A stretch of DNA of 64,000 nucleotides from assembly GCF_900168065.1 (NCBI RefSeq), contig NZ_FUZZ01000004.1, positions 620,001 through 684,000 on the forward strand, read 5' to 3'. The notes beneath the pieces were generated by a model. It saw only the letters and a list, made by a program, of their open reading frames with translations, was not told the DNA's origin and did no database searches. The position numbers and the translations under genes were made by a program. Positions 1 through 7,078 of the stretch are shown piece by piece; the first letter of the stretch is position 1, and every line of letters begins with the position of its first letter. This DNA comes from Chitinophaga ginsengisegetis (GTDB taxonomy: Bacteria > Bacteroidota > Bacteroidia > Chitinophagales > Chitinophagaceae).

Positions 1-26
1 AGAAGCTGGAAGAGATCGTACAGTAA
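1..26 (+). CDS. C-terminal end of an upstream gene (partial)
   Basis: The first bases read in frame from position 3 as K-L-E-E-I-V-Q followed by TAA at 24-26. This looks like the charged C-terminus of a plus-strand gene that begins outside the window. Only seven codons are visible, so the product cannot be identified and the call could be chance. Confidence 0.35.
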
Positions 27-68
27 TAGCCTGCGGCAGTCGTTAAACATTTATCAGTAACTTAGGAT

Positions 69-986
69 ATGGAAAACAGGGTGATCCACAGAATAAAAAC
101 GATCAGTGAATACCATAAGGTAATGGGACTTCCCAAGCCGGAACATCCACTGATCAGCGTTGTCGATTACGGGGCCATACAGCTCCCCTGCAAGGCCAGT
201 ATGGGTTTCCTGTTCGACTTTTATTCCATCCTTATCGACAGGGATTTTAAAGGCAATATGAAATACGGGCAGCAGTCGGGCGACTTTGAGGAAGGCGTAC
301 TTTTTTTCATGGCGCCGGGTCAGGTGTTTGAAGTGAGTCTTGCAGAAGCGGAAAACACCAACCGCTCTGGCCGGGTATTACTCATCCATCCCGATTTTCT
401 ATGGAAAACCACGTTGGCAAAGAAAATCAGGCAATATGACTTTTTCAGCTATTCTGTCAATGAGGCGCTTTTCCTGTCGGATAAAGAAGAAAAGTCGATC
501 CTTGCCATCATGGAAGGCATGGTGCAGGAGTACCGGAATAATATTGACAAATTCAGTGACACCGTAATCATTGCGCAACTGGAACTGCTTTTGACCTATG
601 CGGAACGGTTTTACCAGCGGCAGTTCATTACCCGCAAAAAATATAGCCATACGATCCTTGACCGCTTAGAATCCTTACTGGATGAATATTTCAATAGCGA
701 CCAGCTATCCATAGAAGGAATACCCACCGTTAAATATGTGGCCTCCTCATTGAATGTCTCTGCAGGATACCTCAGCAACTTACTGAAAGTCCTGACCGGC
801 AAAAGCACACAACACTACCTCCAGGACAGGCTGATTGAACATGCGAAGACGCAATTATCCACGACGAATCAGTCTGTGAGTGAAATTGCCTATGGATTGG
901 GTTTTGAGCACCCGCAGTCATTCAGCAGGCTGTTCAAGTCAAGGACTAACTTGTCGCCTTTGGCGTTCAGGGAAAAGTTCAATTGA
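69..986 (+). CDS. AraC-family transcriptional regulator
   Basis: A 305-aa one-component regulator. The C-terminal third (about residues 205-305) holds the two helix-turn-helix units of the AraC/XylS DNA-binding domain, including VKYVASSLNVSAGYLSNLLK and, near the end, SVSEIAYGLGFEHPQSFSRL, the classic second-HTH signature. The N-terminal 190 residues would be the ligand-sensing or dimerisation domain and show a cupin-like beta-rich character. This kind of Bacteroidota AraC protein often controls a neighbouring oxidoreductase or transport gene, but the gene to its left lies outside the window and the gene to its right is convergent. The target is therefore unknown. The ATG at 69 starts 43 nt after the preceding stop. 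Confidence 0.9.
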   Translation: MENRVIHRIKTISEYHKVMGLPKPEHPLISVVDYGAIQLPCKASMGFLFDFYSILIDRDFKGNMKYGQQSGDFEEGVLFFMAPGQVFEVSLAEAENTNRSGRVLLIHPDFLWKTTLAKKIRQYDFFSYSVNEALFLSDKEEKSILAIMEGMVQEYRNNIDKFSDTVIIAQLELLLTYAERFYQRQFITRKKYSHTILDRLESLLDEYFNSDQLSIEGIPTVKYVASSLNVSAGYLSNLLKVLTGKSTQHYLQDRLIEHAKTQLSTTNQSVSEIAYGLGFEHPQSFSRLFKSRTNLSPLAFREKFN

Positions 987-1016
987 GGTCAGGAGCGCGG
1001 TTGCCAATACTATTTA

Positions 1017-2279
1017 TTACTTATTGAAGAACCGGTTTGCAAAACGTATGTATTGATCCCAGTCGTAGGGCGTTATGGCATGTTCGCCTTTCCGGAGATG
1101 ATAACCGATCACACCATCGCCCACCGGCTGGCTGATACCCAGCGGCACAGGTGTGCTTAATCCTTTCAAACCATACAGTGCATATACCGGGGTGGCATAC
1201 CATCCGGATAAGTATTCACCCAATGGGTCTGCCCACTGGTCTTGCGAAGCGCTGGCTATATATACCGGCCGCGGCGCTATTAATGCAATTAATTCGTGGA
1301 AATCTACCGGTAATTCATCTTCTTTATCGTTATACTTTTTAAAATTCCCGCAAAACCAGTGCGGGAATGCCTTATTCATTACGGCAATGGTTTCACCGTA
1401 TTTCCTTCTCGTAATGGCCGCCCCTCCCTCTCCCGAATTATTGGAAATGACCATAGCAAATCGCTGATCCTGCGCGCCGGCCCAAAGCGCTGTTTTACCT
1501 AAACGGGAATGCCCCATCACTATCACTTTTTTTGCATCAATATCACCGTCTGTTTCCATGTAATCGAGCGCCCGGCTTAAACCCCAGGCCCATACACCTA
1601 TGGCGCCCCATTCATCTGCAGCAGGTTCTTTTTGCCCTTTCGTATAAAACAAAGGAGCCACACCTGCATTCACGCTATTCACACTATCCGGCTGAAGATC
1701 GCCATAATACACAGTAGCTACCCCATACCCTGCCGCAATAATCTTTTCAACGCACCAATCGTTGCTTTGTACGCCACGTGAAGCTGCTGTTCCCAAATGA
1801 TTTTTATAGGCAGGCTCCGTGGCATATTTAACCCACCGTTTTGAAATAAGTATGCCCGTATCGGCATTCACAACCTGGTTACCTCCAAAGTTCAATCCCA
1901 CAAACACTGGCACAGGCTTGTTCTTTGGCAGGTAGAGTAAAATATCCATGTAATATTTTTCGTTCCGCGAAAAATATACGCGCACCTGTTTCCGGGTAGC
2001 TGTTCCATTTAATGCATTATGACTAACCGATAATGGTACAAACCTCAATGGGATATTCTTTACAGGAGTTTTGCCCTGAACATTCTTTTCAAATAATGCT
2101 ATTACTTCCGGCCGGCGGATCTTCTCCCAATCTGCCACCGTATTTATCTCTTTACCTGATTGCGTACGCAACACATCCGGCAGATGGTAATCAACCGCTG
2201 CCTCATTTGGATGTTGAGCAAAGCAGGCAGGAAGGATTGCCAGCTGTATAAGAAAGCTTAGTATAGTTTTTGGGTTCAT
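1017..2279 (-). CDS. CE15-like glucuronoyl esterase / alpha-beta hydrolase, secreted
   Basis: A 420-aa secreted alpha/beta hydrolase. Residues 1-22 form a signal peptide ending PACFAQ. The nucleophile elbow is G-H-S-R-L-G-K with Ser258, the G-x-S-R-x-G-K pattern typical of carbohydrate esterase family 15. It is followed by NNSGEGGAAITRRKYGE, a conserved CE15 stretch. The likely catalytic His lies in EHAITPYDWDQYIRF near the C-terminus. CE15 enzymes cleave ester bonds between lignin alcohols and (4-O-methyl-)glucuronic acid on xylan. Bacterial members, often annotated acetylxylan esterase-like, vary in substrate. The gene is convergent with the AraC gene and stands alone, so no pathway partner is visible. 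The family is fairly sure; the substrate is not. Confidence 0.82.
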   Translation of the reverse strand: MNPKTILSFLIQLAILPACFAQHPNEAAVDYHLPDVLRTQSGKEINTVADWEKIRRPEVIALFEKNVQGKTPVKNIPLRFVPLSVSHNALNGTATRKQVRVYFSRNEKYYMDILLYLPKNKPVPVFVGLNFGGNQVVNADTGILISKRWVKYATEPAYKNHLGTAASRGVQSNDWCVEKIIAAGYGVATVYYGDLQPDSVNSVNAGVAPLFYTKGQKEPAADEWGAIGVWAWGLSRALDYMETDGDIDAKKVIVMGHSRLGKTALWAGAQDQRFAMVISNNSGEGGAAITRRKYGETIAVMNKAFPHWFCGNFKKYNDKEDELPVDFHELIALIAPRPVYIASASQDQWADPLGEYLSGWYATPVYALYGLKGLSTPVPLGISQPVGDGVIGYHLRKGEHAITPYDWDQYIRFANRFFNK

Positions 2280-2582
2280 GTGCTATAAATTATCCGGGTA
2301 AGATAATAATCATACAATAGTGCATTACTCCAATTTACAAAGAAATGATCGAACAACTATCCTGCACCTTCACGTGGTAAGACCCTGGTAATCGTCTTTT
2401 TCATCTTCTGAGCAATTAAATAAATTTCCATCATCCCTTCTTGTTAGTTTTTATGAAAAAGTTTAATTTACTGGTATAGCTGGTTGTCATTAACATCATC
2501 ACCCCATATCCACGGCAATGGATCATTCCCAAACATACGCATTGCTATGAAAAGAAAGCATCGTGGCACAAAGGTGCTGCAT

Positions 2583-3218
2583 ATGGTTAACTCCATGTCC
2601 CCGGAAGTTCAGCATTATTTTGAGATAATGTTCAACGACTTAAAAGTACATCACCCGTTTTTCTCAGACGCATTAAAAAACGCCATTATCGATAGCTGTG
2701 AAGTATTCTCTTTTAAGAGGAATGATATCCTGCTGGACTATGGCGAAACCTGCAGGTACTGCTATTTTTGCATTAAAGGACTGGTTACGGGAAGATATAT
2801 AAAAGATGGTGCTGAAAAGGCGAAGTGGTTCTTTGCAGAACATGATATGATTATTTCGGTAAAGAGTTTTTTTAACCAGGTAGCCAGTTTAGATAAGCTG
2901 GTTGCCAAGGAGCCTACTATATGCCTGGCTATACCATGGGAAAAACTGGAAACGATTTATGAGGAATATCCCGAATTCAATAAGATAGGCAGGAAACTAA
3001 CGGAGTACTACTATGAGCTTGCGGAGGAAAGAGCCATGTGGATCAATTATGACGCGGAAGGACGTTACCACCTGCTTTTTAAAGCCTACCCTAAACTGGC
3101 AAACCGGATATCGGATACGGATCTGTCGTCCTATCTCGGTATTACCCGGCAGTATTTAAGTACTATCAGGAAGCACCGCATAAATAAGTATAACCAGATT
3201 CCGGGGCAGCGGTTATAA
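2583..3218 (+). CDS. Crp/Fnr-family transcriptional regulator
   Basis: A cyclic-nucleotide-binding-fold regulator of about 211 aa from the preferred ATG at 2583 (M-V-N-S-M-S-P-E). ATGs at 2547 and 2484 stay open in frame but add residues with no family character. The cNMP-binding-like beta roll occupies about residues 25-130 (FKRNDILLDYGETCRYCYF is the typical first half). The C-terminal part ends with an HTH, DTDLSSYLGITRQYLSTIRK. No conserved cAMP-binding Arg-Ser pair is evident, as is usual for Bacteroidota Crp/Fnr proteins that act without cAMP. It is divergent from the esterase, with 303 nt between the two start codons that must hold both promoters. Confidence 0.85.
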   Translation: MVNSMSPEVQHYFEIMFNDLKVHHPFFSDALKNAIIDSCEVFSFKRNDILLDYGETCRYCYFCIKGLVTGRYIKDGAEKAKWFFAEHDMIISVKSFFNQVASLDKLVAKEPTICLAIPWEKLETIYEEYPEFNKIGRKLTEYYYELAEERAMWINYDAEGRYHLLFKAYPKLANRISDTDLSSYLGITRQYLSTIRKHRINKYNQIPGQRL

Positions 3219-3414
3219 GCCCGGAAAATTGTCATATATCTTAACAATCTTCTTAAACCAGCCTCCTAATTTTGGGGAAGCAAAAGTCGCCCGGCTGCAT
3301 TCAGCATCTCCTTATGCATATTCTATGTTTCTTAACCTCAAAATAAATTGTTCATGATTACCCAAACCAAACAAGCACCATACTGATTATTACCGTTAGC
3401 GGCAGCCAGCTGTT

Positions 3415-3442
3415 AAAAAGCCCCCCGCATGCCTGCGGGGGA
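3415..3442 (-). terminator. Rho-independent terminator
   Basis: An 8-bp perfect stem, CCCCCGCA at 3422-3429 with TGCGGGGG at 3434-3441 and a 4-nt loop. On the minus strand it is followed by a short T-run (AAAAA on the plus strand at 3415-3419). It is placed to end minus-strand transcription from the small genes at 3505-4507. Confidence 0.7.
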
Positions 3443-3504
3443 CTCTCAAAACTGTTCTGAATTGTTGCAACTTTCCTCAGAACAGGTAGCAGAGGGTGTT
3501 CCTG

Positions 3505-3711
3505 CTACTCATTTTTAACAGCGGCCTGGCTTACACCTGTCATGATGCTGCCTGCTACTGCTAATACCTGGGCTACTTCCCCTACTATAGACGGGAGTTG
3601 TAGTGGTAACCCTATCACTGCTGCTGCCAGCGCAGTGAGAATGAGCCCTATGTTGCGCACCTTCACAAAGAAAGGTGGTGTGGGGGCAATTAACCGGTTT
3701 ACTAATTCCAT
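3505..3711 (-). CDS. Small two-helix membrane protein, function unknown
   Basis: A 68-aa protein, M-E-L-V-N-R-L-I-A-P-T-P-P-F-F, followed by two hydrophobic segments (about residues 21-37 and 43-60) and the polar tail AAVKNE. The short amphipathic N-terminus plus helical hairpin is holin-like in size, but there is no lysis enzyme nearby. It lies 37 nt downstream of the 252-aa unknown gene on the same strand, so the two probably form one transcript ending at the 3415-3442 hairpin. I do not recognise a named family. The composition suggests a real gene. Confidence 0.65.
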   Translation of the reverse strand: MELVNRLIAPTPPFFVKVRNIGLILTALAAAVIGLPLQLPSIVGEVAQVLAVAGSIMTGVSQAAVKNE

Positions 3712-3748
3712 ACAGGATTTGTTTTAAAGGGTGAAAAATTACGCATCC

Positions 3749-4507
3749 TTAAACGCTGGCGGATACCGCCACCACCTTCATGGAGTTGTATGTACCGTTG
3801 GACAGTTTGTAAGGCTTTCCATTTACCACCTGTATAAACTCAATACTGAGTGCCAGGAACATGGGGAACGTGCTGTTCGGAGAAACGGAGGCCGTGAGTT
3901 TCAGCGGAGCGGTATTATTGCTATCCAGTACCAATACTTCGCTGCTAACTAATGCACTTTCATACTTACCGCCTGTAAAGTCGATAGCACTAACGCCACA
4001 GGTGATAATGAAGTGCGTTGCCCCTTCCGGAGATTGAATGCCTTCCACCGGCTTGAAGGGCGGCAGCTCTATTGTTCCGGTGCCGGCAACGCGATCAATG
4101 TTAGCCGTTAAGGGAGCAAAGAGTGACGTATCCATCAAACTATTCATATTAAACTCAAAGTTTTCAATGAACCCGATTTCTCCATCAATTACATTCCGCA
4201 AGCCGCGATCGCTGGTAGCATCTGCCTTTACCACTTTTACAAACTCTTTCGTGAGGCGGGGGGTAGCCCCTTTATCCGCTGTGTTTTTTATCATATCACG
4301 GAAAGATGTGCGAAGCAATTTACTGGCTTTACCAGCGCGACCAAACTCCTGGCCGTTTTCGCGGGTGCGTTTGAAGGCCGGGTCGTTGGAGATCCGGGCT
4401 CCTGATACGCCAGATCTTTTTCTGACGGCGTATCCACGCTTTGTTTTATAAAACGATAGGTTTTCGATTGCGCCATCAAACTGTAGCAATCCATCTTGTT
4501 TACTCAT
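3749..4507 (-). CDS. Conserved-looking unknown protein (252 aa)
   Basis: The start is placed at the ATG ending at 4507 (M-S-K-Q-D-G-L-L-Q-F-D-G), because the 37 codons upstream look non-coding. The N-terminal part has an unusual patch, LSFYKTKRGYAVRKRSGVSG, then FKRTRENGQEFGRAGKASKL, rich in Arg/Lys and Gly. The C-terminal half is beta-rich with no cysteine cluster or recognisable catalytic motif. I see no signal peptide. It heads a probable operon with the two-helix peptide at 3505-3711 and is divergent from the putative DNA-binding gene at 4672, with 164 nt between the starts. The function is unknown. A structural protein or nucleic-acid-associated protein is possible from the basic N-terminus, but this is inference. 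Confidence 0.75.
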   Translation of the reverse strand: MSKQDGLLQFDGAIENLSFYKTKRGYAVRKRSGVSGARISNDPAFKRTRENGQEFGRAGKASKLLRTSFRDMIKNTADKGATPRLTKEFVKVVKADATSDRGLRNVIDGEIGFIENFEFNMNSLMDTSLFAPLTANIDRVAGTGTIELPPFKPVEGIQSPEGATHFIITCGVSAIDFTGGKYESALVSSEVLVLDSNNTAPLKLTASVSPNSTFPMFLALSIEFIQVVNGKPYKLSNGTYNSMKVVAVSASV

Positions 4508-4671
4508 AATTAAAATATTTTTTCTGAAAGAATAGGCAGTTTCTATAGCTATGCCTGTTAAGCTTTTCCATCTGATCAGACAGGGTTGTACTTCGAAATA
4601 CAAGACGAAATTATTCACTGGCAGAAGTGTGGAAAAACAAACCCGCCGCTTTTGCCGCTTTTTGTATAATT

Positions 4672-4878
4672 ATGCCGAAAAACGTTCCTAAGAGGATGGT
4701 GATCTACACCAAAGACATTCAAAACATCATGGGAAAGAGCGAACGCTCTGCCAGAGAGCTCATGCAAAAAATCCGGCTGATGTTTGGAAAGCTGGAATGG
4801 CAGTACATTTCAGTGGCTGAATTTTGTGAATACTCCGGGCTGGATGAGGAGGAAGTGAGGGAGTTCATGGATGGGTAG
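4672..4878 (+). CDS. Small putative DNA-binding protein (HTH-like)
   Basis: A 68-aa protein if started at the ATG at 4672 (M-P-K-N-V-P-K-R-M-V). A second ATG at 4696 would give 60 aa. Two helical segments stand out: IQNIMGKSERSARELMQKIR, which has the look of a winged-helix or excisionase-type HTH, and VAEFCEYSGLDEEEVREFMD, a second helix pair. No named family is recognised. It is divergent from the 252-aa unknown gene. Its stop codon at 4876-4878 is followed immediately by an 11-bp tandem repeat array, suggesting that the array may be a target of this protein or of a partner. Confidence 0.65.
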   Translation: MPKNVPKRMVIYTKDIQNIMGKSERSARELMQKIRLMFGKLEWQYISVAEFCEYSGLDEEEVREFMDG

Positions 4879-4879
4879 T

Positions 4880-5055
4880 TTGGTATCCTAAGTGTATGGG
4901 GAGTGTATGGGAAGTGTATTGTGAGTGTATGGTGAGTGTATGGGAAGTGTATGGGGAGAGTATAGGGAGTGTATGGGGACTGTATAGGGAGTACGACACA
5001 TAGACGAGTCCTAAGTATCTGAGAAGTATCCAAGAGGTATGCGACAAGTATCAGA
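4880..5055. repeat. 11-bp tandem array with GTAT in phase
   Basis: Cutting the sequence every 11 bp from 4880 gives 16 units. Fourteen carry GTAT at unit positions 4-7; the exceptions are the units at 4990-5000 and 5001-5011. The core copies (4891-4989) are nine units of the AGTGTATGGGG type. The last four (5012-5055) are diverged but still in phase (TAAGTATCTGA, GAAGTATCCAA, GAGGTATGCGA, CAAGTATCAGA). Because 11 is not a multiple of 3, the array does not encode a simple peptide repeat on the plus strand. One unit is about one helical turn, so the GTAT boxes lie on the same DNA face. It could be a protein-binding array, an origin-like iteron set or a slippage-generated microsatellite. Confidence 0.8.
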
Positions 5056-5195
5056 GGGGTTACGCAATAAACTAAATCAAAAGGGTATTTTAAAAATTAT
5101 TAAAATCTCAAAAATCATCCTGTTGGGTTAAACAATTCCACCTCCGGCTGGTTATTGTTCAGGTATTCTTTCATTCATTTAAACACCAACATGTT

Positions 5196-5522
5196 ATGGG
5201 AAAATTTATCATCAAAACAGCCAAAGACGGCCAGAACTACTTTGTTTTGAAAGCCGGCAATGGCGAACCAATTTTATCCAGTGAGATGTACACCACCAAA
5301 GCAGCCTGCAACAACGGCATTGAGTCTGTCAAAGCTAACGCACCTAATGATAGTCGTTATGAAAAACTAACGGCTAAAAACGGGCAGTTTTATTTCACAC
5401 TCAAAGCCGGAAATAGCCAGGTTATCGGTACCAGTGAAATGTATACTACTTCCTCCAGCAGGGATGGTGGTATTGAATCCGTTAAAAGTAATGCTCCCGG
5501 AGCAAGCGTTACAGAGGAATAA
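5196..5522 (+). CDS. YegP-like protein (DUF1508, two tandem repeats)
   Basis: A 108-aa protein made of two copies of a roughly 48-aa module. Copy 1 (about residues 3-50) has DGQNYFVLKAGNGEPILSSE then MYTTKAACNNGIESVKANAP. Copy 2 (about 55-103) has NGQFYFTLKAGNSQVIGTSE then MYTTSSSRDGGIESVKSNAP. This is the UPF0339/DUF1508 pattern of E. coli YegP, a small alpha/beta protein whose cellular role is not established. There is no signal peptide, so it is probably cytoplasmic. It stands alone on the plus strand between the 11-bp array and a convergent pair of unknown genes. Confidence 0.88.
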   Translation: MGKFIIKTAKDGQNYFVLKAGNGEPILSSEMYTTKAACNNGIESVKANAPNDSRYEKLTAKNGQFYFTLKAGNSQVIGTSEMYTTSSSRDGGIESVKSNAPGASVTEE

Positions 5523-5562
5523 AAAAAATAAAGGGCTGCCACGGATACACTGGGTAGCCCTT
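5523..5562 (-). terminator. Rho-independent terminator
   Basis: The stem AAGGGCT (5531-5537) pairs with AGCCCTT (5556-5562). On the minus strand it is followed by a T-rich tail complementary to the A-run at about 5522-5530. It lies just after the stop of the minus-strand 88-aa gene (5569) and may also serve the convergent YegP gene. Confidence 0.7.
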
Positions 5563-5568
5563 GTATCT

Positions 5569-5835
5569 TCACTTTTCACCGTCCCTGAAAACAGCGCTGA
5601 ACAAACTATTGACAAGCTCCTCTCCTATGCCGCGGATCATCTTCTTTTCCGCTTTACTTAACGCCGGTATCAACCTACCATCAACAAGCCTATCGCTGCC
5701 CCGCAACTTCCTGTAAAAAGTTGGCGCGCCATAGTTACATTCCTCGCAAACGCGCTCCCTGAAAAGAACAGGTAACTTAGAGAACTCCGTATGCAACTCC
5801 AGTAATAAGTTTTTCTTTTGGGTTTCAATATTCAT
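5569..5835 (-). CDS. Small unknown protein, coupled to the upstream gene
   Basis: An 88-aa soluble protein starting M-N-I-E-T-Q-K-K-N-L-L-L. The middle region FRERVCEECNYGAPTFYRKL could be a small helical DNA-binding unit and the C-terminus is charged and helical, but no family is recognised. Its start overlaps the 3' end of the 166-aa gene by 11 nt in a different frame, so translation of the two is probably coupled. The terminator at 5523-5562 ends the pair. Confidence 0.6.
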   Translation of the reverse strand: MNIETQKKNLLLELHTEFSKLPVLFRERVCEECNYGAPTFYRKLRGSDRLVDGRLIPALSKAEKKMIRGIGEELVNSLFSAVFRDGEK

Positions 5836-6325
5836 AAAGTACAGTTGAAAAGTGATGGTTTATTTTAGCGATACTAATCCGTTCTTCTATCTCCAGAGAA
5901 TGCAGCGTCAGGAAAAAGGTCCGGAAGTAATTGCCGGTAATAGCAGCGATAGTTCCGTCTATTCCCCTATCCCCGTCAACCAGTATTTCGATGTACTGAT
6001 CAAGCGCAGCTACCAACTCATCTAATTCAATACCCGCCTGGAAACTCGATAACTCATACAGATCACTTTCCAACTCTGTTAGCAGCTCCCTGGTCAGGTC
6101 TTCTGCATGGGCTCTTTCCAGCGCGCCCTTGATGTTAAAAGCGGCTGTAGCGGTGGTTCTAAAGACGGTATAAAATGCCATGAACTCGGCCCGCTGACCT
6201 GGGGACCAGTTATTAGCGGAGGTACTGCCGATAACGTTGCATAGTTCGTTTTCGACTAGCTCGATGAAGCCTGCGGAGGTGCCACAGGCAGTGATGCGGG
6301 TTAAGATGGTTAACAGATTTTCCAT
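5825..6325 (-). CDS. Unknown helical protein (166 aa)
   Basis: A mostly alpha-helical, acidic protein with no signal peptide or membrane segment. The N-terminus is M-E-N-L-L-T-I-L-T-R. The central portion (LTRELLTELESDLYELSSFQ) looks like long amphipathic helices. No family is recognised. It overlaps the following 88-aa gene by 11 nt, making a two-gene unit. Upstream, 129 nt before the start codon, lies the strongly folded element at 6439-6587, whose minus-strand reading ends in a T-run and could be a leader. Confidence 0.6.
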   Translation of the reverse strand: MENLLTILTRITACGTSAGFIELVENELCNVIGSTSANNWSPGQRAEFMAFYTVFRTTATAAFNIKGALERAHAEDLTRELLTELESDLYELSSFQAGIELDELVAALDQYIEILVDGDRGIDGTIAAITGNYFRTFFLTLHSLEIEERISIAKINHHFSTVLYEY

Positions 6326-6438
6326 AACAGAATATTTAAAGTGAATAAATACAGTTCTGAAAATGCAATACGATTCCCCTATCAGCCGTGAAGGCTGAAT
6401 AACCAGTGGTTGTTAATATGAGTTTATGAAATTGGAAG

Positions 6439-6587
6439 GTGGGTATTAGGCGCAAAAAAGCGCGGTACCCACTCTTCGCTTTTGAGGCCCTGAGAAGCCT
6501 ATGCCGCGAGAAAGTGGGCCCGCGCACAAACGCGAGCCATCCACTTCATCGTCTCGTGGCATTGAAGATTCTCAGGTTTCAAAAGCG
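6439..6587. repeat. Large structured inverted-repeat element (candidate ncRNA, leader or REP/MITE-type)
   Basis: This is the main content of the 400-nt gap at 6326-6725. A long rod forms from CGCTTTTGAGGCCCTGAGAA (6477-6496) pairing with its near-complement at 6569-6587, then 6501-6510 with 6553-6562, 6512-6517 with 6541-6546, and an inner CGCG hairpin (6521-6534). Next to it, GTGGGTA (6439-6445) pairs with TACCCAC (6466-6472) around GCGC-A6-GCGC. Seventeen bases (6484-6500) recur exactly at 29829-29845, with similar flanks including AAAAAAGCGC. The element could be a structured RNA, a minus-strand leader with a terminator-like T-run, or a REP/MITE-like mobile repeat. No ORF in it looks real. 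Confidence 0.7.
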
Positions 6588-6725
6588 AGACTTAAAAAGC
6601 GAATTGCTTACAATATCTTGTATTGAAGAATCGCAAAAATATATTCTTAATGCTAAAGTAGTAAATAATTTCAAAATTGTCAAATTTGACAATTTTATTT
6701 TTAACTGGTTTAGGACCTTGAGCGA

Positions 6726-6959
6726 GTGAAAACTAAAAATCAAGCTTATATAACGGCTTTCGGACAAAACGTCAAGAAGCTACTGGATTCTAAGAAAAAG
6801 ACACCAGAGGAGGTAGCTGCTCATGGCAATATTGAAACTAAGCAGGTTTACCGGGTGATTAATGGGGAGCATGCGGCGACGCTATCGGTGATTTATGCTT
6901 TGGCGAAGGGGTTGGAAGTGGAACCAAAGGTGCTATTTGATTTTGATTTCACTGGGTAA
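6726..6959 (+). CDS. Small XRE-type helix-turn-helix protein
   Basis: A 77-aa protein with a GTG start at 6726. The pattern GQNVKKLLDSKKKTPEEVAA then ETKQVYRVINGEHAATLSVI then YALAKGLEVEPKVLFDFDF is a compact Cro/CI-type HTH domain and little else. Such solitary HTH proteins usually repress their own promoter and a neighbouring accessory gene. The next gene, 119 nt downstream on the same strand, is the KAP NTPase, so control of that gene is the natural guess. Confidence 0.8.
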   Translation: MKTKNQAYITAFGQNVKKLLDSKKKTPEEVAAHGNIETKQVYRVINGEHAATLSVIYALAKGLEVEPKVLFDFDFTG

Positions 6960-7078
6960 GATATTTTATCGAGGCACAAACACCTAGTAATTGTGAACGA
7001 GAGGTCAAGCGCAATTTCCACCCTAACCACATATCTCAACTGCCCTAAAATTATTCCCTTTTTATTCTATAAGACAAA

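Noticed and set aside
4719..5047. Minus-strand ORFs with repetitive Tyr-Thr-Pro-His translations
   Set aside because: They are products of the 11-bp DNA array, which leaves all frames free of stops; they overlap the better-supported plus-strand gene and have no ribosome-binding site or family character.
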